Shown in pieces: positions 1 through 5,824 of a stretch of DNA of 31,133 bases. Origin of the DNA: an uncultured bacterium (GTDB lineage: Bacteria; Patescibacteriota; Minisyncoccia; Phycocordibacterales; CAIZLB01); the NCBI GenBank assembly GCA_903952785.1, contig CAJBHC010000080.1:1-31133 (forward strand). Direction: 5' to 3'. Within the stretch, counting starts at the first letter, position 1. Every line of letters starts with the position of its first letter. The position numbers were made by a program, and so were the translations under genes. Below the pieces are notes generated by a model that worked only from the letters and a program-made list of their open reading frames with translations, made no database searches and was not told where the DNA came from.

Positions 1-63
1 AAGGAAGTACCACTTTGCTCGAACCTTATGTTCATAGGATGCTTTTTGATTTTTGTTTGCCAT

Positions 64-133
64 ATATGGTTAGATTACTGGATAGTTACCCTTTGTCACC
101 CCAATCCATCCAGAATGTCACCCCATATGGTTA
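64..133. repeat. Nested direct repeats upstream of a strong promoter
   Basis: Two 9-bp copies of ATATGGTTA (64-72 and 125-133) enclose two 10-bp copies of TGTCACCCCA (94-103 and 116-125). The inner copies are 22 bp apart, about two helical turns, and the block ends 13 bp before the -35 box at 147. The arrangement looks like paired binding sites for a regulator of the promoter at 147-174; that role is inference. The first 60 bases hold no gene I can support, only a weak hairpin (24-38) followed by T-rich sequence that could end a gene lying to the left. Confidence 0.5.
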
Positions 134-146
134 ACTATACAAACAT

Positions 147-174
147 TTGACAACACATCCTATATTGATATACT
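147..174 (+). promoter_or_regulatory. Strong sigma70-type promoter, plus strand
   Basis: TTGACA (147-152), a 16-bp spacer and TATACT (169-174) preceded by TGA (166-168), so both a consensus -35 and an extended -10 are present. The predicted start is near 181. No plus-strand gene follows: the transcript meets the terminator hairpin at 187-228 after about six bases. Confidence 0.7.
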
Positions 175-186
175 TGAACCACTACG

Positions 187-228
187 AAAAAGATCTTGCT
201 AAGTTGCGTGCTTAGTGAGAGCTTTTTT
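187..228. terminator. Bidirectional intrinsic terminator
   Basis: Stem 187-203 with 211-227 and loop TTGCGTG (204-210). There is one A-G mismatch and two G-U pairs, with an A5 run on the left and a T6 run (223-228) on the right. On the minus strand it ends the NYN gene and overlaps its last codons. On the plus strand it ends the short transcript from the promoter at 147-174. Confidence 0.75.
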
Positions 229-705
229 ATTTTCAAGCAAATCTTTAATCTGTATTAAATACATTAATCTTAAATATGGTCTATGTTTTATAAAAATGGA
301 AGTATTTTTAGGGTTCACAGGTATACATAGTACGCATTTTCCCATATCTCTGGCATAGTCAGTCAATGCTACAAAATCTCCATCACCAGACATAAGTATT
401 ATTCTTTGGACGATATTTCTCTCTACGTCAACAGATACCCTGTTGGTTAGCTCTACATCGCAATTTGCTTTAATTTTTCCACCTTCTCTAACTGTTTGTT
501 TAACTACTAACTCCACTCCATGGTTTATGATAATTTTCTCCACACTCGTAAGATATTCAACATCCCCGATAAAGAAAATTATTTTACAATATCTATATTT
601 GTCGTAAAGATATTGAAAAAGAAGGCTTAAATCCAGATCAAAACCGATATCCTTAGCGCTCAGGATAATGTTAGCAGCATCAATATATACACAGGTTAAT
701 TCCAT
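199..705 (-). CDS. NYN-domain (LabA/DUF88-type) putative ribonuclease
   Basis: A 168-residue protein made of a single NYN domain, a PIN-like metal-dependent RNase fold. Acidic residues expected in the active site are visible: D9 in YIDAANI, D83 in NCDVELT, and D108/D110 in MSGDGDF. No membrane segment or extra domain is seen. Proteins of this family are found as stand-alone RNases or RNA-turnover factors; the substrate here cannot be told. The start at 705 is supported by an extended -10 (TGCTAGATT, 720-712 on the minus strand) that ends 6 nt before the ATG, predicting a leaderless mRNA. A bidirectional terminator overlaps the 3' end. The family is a confident call; the function is not. Confidence 0.85.
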   Translation of the reverse strand: MELTCVYIDAANIILSAKDIGFDLDLSLLFQYLYDKYRYCKIIFFIGDVEYLTSVEKIIINHGVELVVKQTVREGGKIKANCDVELTNRVSVDVERNIVQRIILMSGDGDFVALTDYARDMGKCVLCIPVNPKNTSIFIKHRPYLRLMYLIQIKDLLENKKALTKHAT

Positions 706-711
706 TTCAAC

Positions 712-720
712 AATCTAGCA
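712..720 (-). promoter_or_regulatory. Extended -10 of the NYN gene
   Basis: Minus-strand TG-C-TAGATT followed by 6 nt (GTTGAA) and the ATG at 705. No good -35 is seen, as expected for an extended -10 promoter. Confidence 0.6.
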
Positions 721-818
721 AACTAACCCCAAAGTTTTGATAAAGAAATTATAAGGAATTACCAAAGATTTTAAGAAGATTTTTAACCATCGAGCTAATA
801 CCTAGAATCCTCAACCAT

Positions 819-847
819 TTGCAAAAACCCCGCATCTCTGCTATATT
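819..847 (+). promoter_or_regulatory. rplS promoter
   Basis: TTGCAA (819-824), 17-bp spacer, TATATT (842-847) with TGC just before it (839-841). The predicted transcription start, 853-855, coincides with the ATG at 855. An ATG at 819 lies inside the -35 and cannot be the start. Confidence 0.75.
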
Positions 848-854
848 GCTCCCT

Positions 855-1364
855 ATGACAGCAGCTATAAAAACAGTTAAAAAGGAGGTTAAGGTGGCTA
901 AAACAGATGCTACTAGAAAGGATTTTGATATGCGCGTAGGCGATACGGTTAAGGTGTATCAAAAAATTCAAGAAAAAGGTAAGACTCGTCTTCAGGTTTT
1001 TGAAGGTCTTGTTCTTGCTAGAAAGCACGGAAGTGAAGCTGGCGGTACTTTTACCGTTAGAAAGGTTTCAGGAGGCTATGGGGTAGAAAGAATCTTCCCC
1101 TTGTACTCACCAAATATTGATAAGATAGAAGTAACAAAGCGTGCTAAGGTTCGCAGGGCTAAACTTTACTACATTAGAGACAAAGCAGCTAAGGAGATTA
1201 GTAAGAGAATGAAGATGGAAATGACAAAGCGTGATTCATCTCATTTAACTAAAGCTGAAGCCGCAAGACTAGAAGCTGAGGAAGCAGCTGCAGCCGCACT
1301 AGTTGAGCCAGAGATGACAGAGGAAGTAGAGGTAACAACAGAGGAGGCGACAGCAAAAGAATAA
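855..1364 (+). CDS. rplS: 50S ribosomal protein L19
   Basis: L19 lies in the large ribosomal subunit near the interface with the small subunit. The core is clear: MRVGDTVKVYQKI, a QVFEGLVLARK stretch, FTVRKVSGGYGVERIFPLYS and the RRAKLYYIRDK block. The start is a choice. ATG 855 lies 7 nt after an extended -10 and would be leaderless, as for many genes here. GTG 894 has the only good Shine-Dalgarno match in the window (AAAGGAGG, 881-888). I prefer 855 (169 residues), but GTG 894 is possible. After the core comes a C-terminal tail of about 40 residues rich in Ala and Glu that typical L19 (about 115 residues) lacks. A terminator follows at 1398-1429. Confidence 0.96.
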   Translation: MTAAIKTVKKEVKVAKTDATRKDFDMRVGDTVKVYQKIQEKGKTRLQVFEGLVLARKHGSEAGGTFTVRKVSGGYGVERIFPLYSPNIDKIEVTKRAKVRRAKLYYIRDKAAKEISKRMKMEMTKRDSSHLTKAEAARLEAEEAAAAALVEPEMTEEVEVTTEEATAKE

Positions 1365-1397
1365 TTTAAATAAAAATCCGTGCCCCTAGCGGTAGAT

Positions 1398-1429
1398 CAA
1401 AACAAGACCAATAAAATGGCCTTGTTTTG
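1398..1429 (+). terminator. Intrinsic terminator of rplS
   Basis: CAAAACAAG-A-CC pairs with GG-C-CTTGTTTTG around an 8-nt loop (1410-1417), followed by a T-rich stretch. Its 3' arm also contains the -35 (TTGTTT, 1422-1427) of the tRNA-Leu promoter, so the terminator and the next promoter overlap. Confidence 0.7.
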
Positions 1430-1450
1430 TTGTTAGCTTTTATGCATAAT
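1422..1450 (+). promoter_or_regulatory. tRNA-Leu promoter
   Basis: TTGTTT (1422-1427), 17-bp spacer, CATAAT (1445-1450). Transcription would begin at about 1457-1459, at or next to the mature 5' end of the tRNA, leaving almost no 5' leader to remove. Confidence 0.6.
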
Positions 1451-1458
1451 ATACCCAT

Positions 1459-1542
1459 GCGCGGGTGTTGAAACTGGTAGACAAGCATCCTTGAGGTGGA
1501 TGTGCCCGTAAGGGCGTGGAGGTTCAAGTCCTCTCTCGCGCA
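1459..1542 (+). tRNA. tRNA-Leu (anticodon GAG)
   Basis: Acceptor GCGCGGG (1459-1465) pairs with CTCGCGC (1535-1541), discriminator A1542. Anticodon stem CATCC/GGATG holds loop TTGAGGT, with GAG at 1493-1495, reading CUC and CUU. It has a long class II variable arm (GCCC-GTAA-GGGC) and a T-loop TTCAAGT. The 3' CCA is not encoded (the next bases are CAG), so it must be added after transcription. Confidence 0.95.
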
Positions 1543-1566
1543 CAGGAAAAACAAACCCCTTGCTAG

Positions 1567-1845
1567 TTAGTCAAACAGCTCTGAGTGGCTACCTAGTGCC
1601 ATTAAAGTAATCAGTTCCAATTCTCTGTCCTTATCGTAAATTAAAAGGATGTCTGGATAAAGGTGGCACTCATAAAGACCCCTGTATTTACCCTGTAGTT
1701 TATGGTTTTTGAATTGAGGTGGAATGGATGAGTCTCTGGTAAACAAGTAGATTAGATATTCAAGTCTTTCTCGTTGAAATTTTGTATTTCTTAAAAAAGT
1801 TTTCAGATTTTTCTTAAAACTGTTTGAATATATTATTTGATACAT
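1567..1845 (-). CDS. yafQ: YafQ-family mRNA-cutting toxin (RelE superfamily)
   Basis: A 92-residue protein, the usual YafQ length, ending in the family signature GSHSELF. Residues matching the RNase centre of E. coli YafQ are present: H48, H61 (in ECHLYPD), D65 and H87. YafQ cleaves mRNA in the ribosomal A site and is held inactive by DinJ, whose gene lies 55 bp upstream on the same strand. Start 1845 is supported by an extended -10 (TGATACACT, 1860-1852 on the minus strand) 6 nt before the ATG, so the toxin may also have its own leaderless transcript besides read-through from the antitoxin gene. The family call is firm; the activity is inferred. Confidence 0.93.
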   Translation of the reverse strand: MYQIIYSNSFKKNLKTFLRNTKFQRERLEYLIYLFTRDSSIPPQFKNHKLQGKYRGLYECHLYPDILLIYDKDRELELITLMALGSHSELFD

Positions 1846-1851
1846 GCAACC

Positions 1852-1860
1852 AGTGTATCA
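1852..1860 (-). promoter_or_regulatory. Extended -10 of the yafQ-like gene
   Basis: Minus-strand TG-A-TACACT then 6 nt (GGTTGC) and the ATG at 1845. The same nine bases form the -10 of the AbiE operon at 8395-8403. Confidence 0.5.
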
Positions 1861-1900
1861 AACGAGAAATGAAGAGATTCTGAAGTTAAAGTGAAGAATG

Positions 1901-2179
1901 TTAATTACTTAAAATATCATCAATCATCTCCTTGCCGGATGTATATCTTTTGCCACTCTTCTTTGCCTCAGCAACCTCCTTTTTGAGCATCTCATAATTA
2001 AGGAGCCTCTTACCTTTCACTGTTGATGGAAAGAAGGGAATAGATTCACTTGCAACAATCTCTTTAAGAAAGAGTTTAATTCCAGAAGAAAGATCTAGGC
2101 CAATATCCTTAAGGACTTCCGATGCCTTTTCTTTTAAATCCTCTTCTATTCTGATTTGTATAGTTGTTTGAATACTCAT
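1901..2179 (-). CDS. dinJ: DinJ/RelB-family antitoxin
   Basis: A 92-residue antitoxin. The N-terminal ribbon-helix-helix half (TTIQIRIEEDLKEKASEVL, then a GLDLSSGIKLFLKEIV stretch) binds DNA and dimerises. The C-terminal half, rich in Lys and Glu, is expected to wrap the YafQ toxin encoded next. The ATG at 2179 is the right start: it sits 6 nt after TATACT with a consensus TTGACA upstream. The ATG six codons earlier (2197) overlaps the -10 box. An inverted repeat, CAACCG-4-CGGTTG (2213-2228), touches the -35 and is a candidate operator for autoregulation, which is usual in this family. Confidence 0.93.
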   Translation of the reverse strand: MSIQTTIQIRIEEDLKEKASEVLKDIGLDLSSGIKLFLKEIVASESIPFFPSTVKGKRLLNYEMLKKEVAEAKKSGKRYTSGKEMIDDILSN

Positions 2180-2185
2180 ATTAGA

Positions 2186-2228
2186 AGTATAATGCATTTG
2201 TAATTACATTGTCAACCGTTGGCGGTTG
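2186..2228 (-). promoter_or_regulatory. dinJ-yafQ promoter and candidate operator
   Basis: On the minus strand TTGACA (2215-2210), 18-bp spacer, TATACT (2191-2186), then 6 nt to the dinJ ATG. CAACCGTTGGCGGTTG (2213-2228) is an inverted repeat that overlaps the last bases of the -35 and could bind the DinJ-YafQ complex. Confidence 0.7.
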
Positions 2229-2298
2229 TATAAATGTTGGCTTTGTGAATAACTAGTTAATAGAGCCTTAATAGGGTGGAACTATTAGCCTGATTTAT

Positions 2299-2325
2299 AA
2301 AGTTGACGGAAATACCGTCAACTTT
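2299..2325. repeat. TTGACGG hairpin repeat, copy 1
   Basis: Perfect 11-bp stem AAAGTTGACGG/CCGTCAACTTT with loop AAATA, followed on the plus strand by TTTT across the stem end. A second copy with one arm change lies at 8223-8249. It may serve as a bidirectional terminator: the M16 gene ends about 75 bp to its right on the minus strand. I see nothing else in the gap between 2229 and 2402. Confidence 0.65.
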
Positions 2326-2402
2326 TCATATAGGGGGTAAAAGTTTCGGCCATGATTTGCAAAAATTTACCACTGAATGACTCAATAAGTATTACCGCGG
2401 CT

Positions 2403-3737
2403 TTATTTAACCTTTCCCTTAAACTCCTCCGGAATAGTAATCTCAGTAAAAACATCTTCCTTTTTGAAATACAGAGATAGATGCTTAACAGCCTTGTCGT
2501 AATCTGCTTTTACAACACCCTCTAGATATTCGTTTAGCTTTCTTATGTTCTTACCAGAAGCAATCTCTCGCTCTGCAGTCTCAGCAATGTCTCCGCTTAA
2601 AAATTCACTGGCTAGGGTTCTATCAATAATAATTTTCCTTTCTCGTTCGCAATCTTCTTTATACTCACCCTTAATAAATCTATCAATTGTGTCCCAGATT
2701 ATATTTTCAGCGTCTTTCAGATTCTCTGGAGCAACCTTAACCCAGATGTTTTGAGAAATATATTTTGGATTTTTAAAGAAATTAACACCAACGCCGTAGC
2801 ACCAACTGTTATCGTGTCTCAAACGTCTAAACAATATTTCCCTAAGTATTATACTAATTAGCCCTAAAGTGTCTTCATCAGCTCTTTTAACCTCAAGAAC
2901 TCTGTCAATCTCCAAAACAGCTTGCTTTGTATCCGTTCGACCAATTTCTGTATAGGTTTTAGTCCATCGTTTTTCTTTAGGAATATTTATCTTGGAAGGA
3001 ATCTTTAGCGATGGGCGCTTTTTTCCACTAGGAAGTAGATCTATTTTTTTCTTTATCTCTCTGATGATTGATTCATTTACCACACCAGTTAAAATTATTA
3101 TAGAATTTTCACGAGTGTAATTTTTGTGGGCAAATCTAAGATCTTTTTTGCTAACTTTTGCAACAGTATCAATCCATCCCAAAGGGGATGCCATTCTGCT
3201 CTTTTCTGGAATATCTGCATACAAATTATTACTCCAAGCTTTGAGATAGGCGACATATTTATCGTTCAACAAATAATCCCAACCTTCTTGAGTAATAACC
3301 TTTCTTTCATGTTCAACATCCTCGTCTCTCATTAGGGGCTTGAAAATTAGATGATACATTCCGTCAAGCGCAGGACCTGCTTTTTGTGGTAGGAATTTAC
3401 AAACATAACACGTGTCAGTGAAGCGAGTGTGGGCGTTTAAGGAATCAAGCAAATATTCCTTGGAAAACAAATCAATTGTTTTCCTATCTCCATATAGATC
3501 GTTACCATCAAAAACCACATGCTCTAGAAAGTGGGCTGTACCCTCTAGTTCTATTTTGTCATCCTGCGCACCGTGGCTAATCATCCACTTCAAAAAAGTG
3601 CAGTTTGCCCAAGGGAGAGGTCTAATATAGATATCAACACCCCTATAGGTTTGTTTTTTGTAGTCATATGGGTCAAATGCCACTTTTGGAATTTTTGGCG
3701 ATGTTTTCTGTCCCGGCTTTTGTTCTTTTTTGATCAT
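2403..3737 (-). CDS. M16-family zinc metallopeptidase (pitrilysin/insulinase type)
   Basis: A 444-residue protein with the inverted zinc motif HxxEH at H69-FLE-H73. A downstream glutamate pair, E144 and E151, has the same 7-residue spacing as in pitrilysin, completing the zinc site. It has the usual two-domain M16 layout (catalytic half, then a C-terminal domain). There is no signal peptide, so it is probably cytoplasmic and degrades peptides. No M16 partner gene is adjacent, although many M16 proteins work as pairs. Start 3737 is fixed by an extended -10 (TGATATCAT) 6 nt upstream. It is divergent from the cobalamin adenosyltransferase gene, and their -10 boxes overlap. Confidence 0.92.
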   Translation of the reverse strand: MIKKEQKPGQKTSPKIPKVAFDPYDYKKQTYRGVDIYIRPLPWANCTFLKWMISHGAQDDKIELEGTAHFLEHVVFDGNDLYGDRKTIDLFSKEYLLDSLNAHTRFTDTCYVCKFLPQKAGPALDGMYHLIFKPLMRDEDVEHERKVITQEGWDYLLNDKYVAYLKAWSNNLYADIPEKSRMASPLGWIDTVAKVSKKDLRFAHKNYTRENSIIILTGVVNESIIREIKKKIDLLPSGKKRPSLKIPSKINIPKEKRWTKTYTEIGRTDTKQAVLEIDRVLEVKRADEDTLGLISIILREILFRRLRHDNSWCYGVGVNFFKNPKYISQNIWVKVAPENLKDAENIIWDTIDRFIKGEYKEDCERERKIIIDRTLASEFLSGDIAETAEREIASGKNIRKLNEYLEGVVKADYDKAVKHLSLYFKKEDVFTEITIPEEFKGKVK

Positions 3738-3739
3738 GT

Positions 3740-3752
3740 TGGTATGATATCA
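3740..3752. promoter_or_regulatory. Overlapping divergent -10 boxes (M16 and adenosyltransferase)
   Basis: Plus strand: TG-G-TATGAT (3740-3748). Minus strand: TG-A-TATCAT (3752-3744). Both lie in the palindrome ATGATATCAT (3744-3753). The minus-strand transcript would be leaderless; the plus-strand one would have a leader of about 46 nt. Only one polymerase could sit here at a time, so the two genes should compete. Confidence 0.6.
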
Positions 3753-3800
3753 TTATATCAATTTATTAAAAGCCTCAGGCTAAAAAACAAAACAAATAAT

Positions 3801-4397
3801 ATGACACTTTATACAGGAAAAGGGGACGATGGAACCACCAAGACATTTGGTTGCGATCAGCGGATTTCAAAGAGTTCAGAGGTTGCTGAAGCGCTTGGCG
3901 CCCTTGATGAAATAAATTCTTTTTTAGGTTTGATTAAGGTTAAAGCAAAAAGCTTAAGAAATGATGGTTCTGATATCTCGGACAGTAAGCCTGTTGATAT
4001 CTCAATACTAGGAAAAGGATTTGATGAAATCGCTGAAGAGGTTCAACAGAATCTCTTTATAATTCAAGCTGAAGTCGCTGGGTCTAATATGACAATTTCC
4101 GAGGAAAAACTCCGGGAGTGTGAAGGTTATGTAAATGAAGCAGAAAAACTATTGCCCCCAATCAAGACATTCTTTGTGTCTGGTGGGACAGAACTGGCGA
4201 CCTTGTGTGATATTTCAAGAACGATAGCAAGAAGGGCAGAAAGGAGGGTTGTCGCCATTGTTGACAACAATCAAGGCGTCCATGTTGGCGAATGGACTCT
4301 TGCATATCTTAATCGTCTTTCTTCACTCTTATATGCAATGGCCAGATTAGCAAACCATTATATGGGTATTTTGGAAGATGCACCATCTTACAAATAG
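3801..4397 (+). CDS. Cob(I)alamin adenosyltransferase, PduO type
   Basis: A 198-residue four-helix-bundle enzyme that moves the adenosyl group of ATP to cob(I)alamin, giving adenosylcobalamin. The N-terminal ATP motif TGKGDDGTTKTFGCDQRISK (5-24), the SRTIARRAERRVVA helix (139-152) and YLNRLSSLLYAMARL (169-183) match the family. ATG 3801 starts right at the conserved N-terminus; the frame stays open upstream, but that part overlaps the divergent M16 gene and matches nothing. The A-rich leader has no Shine-Dalgarno sequence. No other B12 gene is nearby. A likely customer is an adenosylcobalamin-dependent class II ribonucleotide reductase elsewhere in the genome (inference). Confidence 0.93.
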   Translation: MTLYTGKGDDGTTKTFGCDQRISKSSEVAEALGALDEINSFLGLIKVKAKSLRNDGSDISDSKPVDISILGKGFDEIAEEVQQNLFIIQAEVAGSNMTISEEKLRECEGYVNEAEKLLPPIKTFFVSGGTELATLCDISRTIARRAERRVVAIVDNNQGVHVGEWTLAYLNRLSSLLYAMARLANHYMGILEDAPSYK

Positions 4398-4463
4398 TGT
4401 ATCATTGGAAAATAAAGTTTAGGACATCGCTTATATTATACATATAAAACTCACAATAAAACC

Positions 4464-5723
4464 ATGCCACCCAAAGAAAACCCTAAAAAATATTCAAGAA
4501 TCTTTGGAGTTGTAACTGCGATTGTCGGTGTTTTGATGTTTGTAGTGATATTTTCTTTAGCAATTTATGGGGGTGGAAATTTGTTAATCGGATTATTTGA
4601 TAAAAGCTCCATCTTTAATAACGAAGTAGACTCCATAACTTCAGGGGATGTAAGTATACTAAATGCAATAGAAGACTTTATTAAACAAGCTTCTTCAACT
4701 CAGATTGTAGCCACCTCTCCAGTGGCTTTGCCTACAACGACAACCAATTATTCCGATGCTCCATATTCAGATACCCAATATGTTATCTTCTCCTTAGATG
4801 GTTCAAGGTCTTTGAATATGTGGAATGAAACTCGTCAATTTTCAAAAGATATGATTGCAAAAGGTAAGCCAATTCATTTCACTTATTTTATTAATCCAAT
4901 ATATTTAATCACGAGAGAGAAAGCTAAATCAGTTTACCAACCACCAAGAGATAGGATGGGTGGGTCTTTGATTGGGTATGCCAATAATGAACAAGACGTT
5001 AAGAATAGGGTGGAGCAAATAGACGCAGCTTTTGTAGAGGGGCATGAAATTGGTTCTCATAACGTTGGACATTTTAATGGCTCAAAATGGAGTAAAGATG
5101 AATGGATACAAGAGTCTAATTCCTTCGATTCAATAATCGCAAATGTTCAAAAAAACAATCCAAATGTTGTAATTCCTGCTTGGAGTTTTGGATTGTCAGA
5201 GTTTGTTGGTTTCAGAGCGCCAGAACTTGGGGTGAACAACAATTTATATAAAGCATTGGCAGAAAAGAAATACCTCTATGATTCTAGTGGAATGAGAATG
5301 CCAACAAAATATCCAACAAAAGACAAAGATGGCATTTGGCACATAGGGCTGGGCATTATAAAAGTTAAGGACTTGCACTCTGGTTTGAATAATCCTAAAG
5401 CTTTAGGTAGGACAAGCTATGTCTTGTCAATGGACTATAATTTTTGGATGGCGCAATCAAAAGTTAAAAATGTTGCAAAAAAGGGTACGCCACTTTGGAA
5501 TAGTTTCTATAGTGAAATGAAAGATGCTTATTTAGATTATTTTAATAAGAATTATGAAGGTAATCATGCTCCCGTTGTAATTGGTCATCACTTTTCAACT
5601 TGGAACGATGGTGTTTACTGGGAGGCCATGAAGTCTTTTGCAGAGGATGTCTGTGGAAAGCCTAAGGTAAAGTGTGTGACATTTAAGGAATATGTGGGTT
5701 ATTTGAATTCTACTGTCAAATAG
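4464..5723 (+). CDS. Membrane-anchored polysaccharide deacetylase-like protein
   Basis: A 419-residue protein with a TM segment at about 13-37, a linker rich in Ser/Thr, and an extracellular domain resembling the NodB/CE4 deacetylase fold. Motif parts seen: D112 (in FSLDGS, where typical enzymes have TFDD), H199-x3-H203 in GSHNVGHF (the two metal histidines), R251-A-P in GFRAPELG, and H375/H376 in VIGHHFS. It would remove acetyl groups from a cell-surface glycan. Motif 1 has one Asp instead of two, so activity or substrate may differ. The leader is A/U-rich without a Shine-Dalgarno sequence. The fold is likely, the substrate unknown. Confidence 0.75.
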   Translation: MPPKENPKKYSRIFGVVTAIVGVLMFVVIFSLAIYGGGNLLIGLFDKSSIFNNEVDSITSGDVSILNAIEDFIKQASSTQIVATSPVALPTTTTNYSDAPYSDTQYVIFSLDGSRSLNMWNETRQFSKDMIAKGKPIHFTYFINPIYLITREKAKSVYQPPRDRMGGSLIGYANNEQDVKNRVEQIDAAFVEGHEIGSHNVGHFNGSKWSKDEWIQESNSFDSIIANVQKNNPNVVIPAWSFGLSEFVGFRAPELGVNNNLYKALAEKKYLYDSSGMRMPTKYPTKDKDGIWHIGLGIIKVKDLHSGLNNPKALGRTSYVLSMDYNFWMAQSKVKNVAKKGTPLWNSFYSEMKDAYLDYFNKNYEGNHAPVVIGHHFSTWNDGVYWEAMKSFAEDVCGKPKVKCVTFKEYVGYLNSTVK

Positions 5724-5809
5724 AGCTGGCGGTGGCGGTACGAGGGGTTGGGTAAAATACCTTGTAAAGTATGGTATATTCACGTAATCATGCGCGGGTT
5801 TTTAACTTG

Positions 5810-5818
5810 TGGTATAAT
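5810..5818 (+). promoter_or_regulatory. Extended -10 of the binding-protein gene
   Basis: TG-G-TATAAT followed by 6 nt (TTTTAT) and the ATG at 5825. Predicts a leaderless mRNA. Confidence 0.65.
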
Positions 5819-5824
5819 TTTTAT

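Noticed and set aside
184..258. Frame after the strong promoter that begins ACG AAA AAG and resembles a signal peptide
   Set aside because: No usable start codon and it runs through the terminator hairpin; probably chance.
819..854. ATG at 819 as start of rplS
   Set aside because: It lies inside the -35 box and upstream of the predicted transcription start, and its extra residues are not typical of L19.
795..1028. Open frame of 77 codons on the minus strand
   Set aside because: It lies antisense to the strongly recognised L19 gene and its promoter and resembles no protein family.
1366..1554. Open frame on the minus strand over tRNA-Leu
   Set aside because: The tRNA fold is complete on the plus strand; the frame is a by-product.
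5788..5815. Sequence CATGCGCGGGTTTTTAACTTG resembling the 5' end of tRNA-Leu (1457-1480)
   Set aside because: Only about a dozen bases match and the rest of the tRNA is absent; chance is as likely as a remnant or attachment site.
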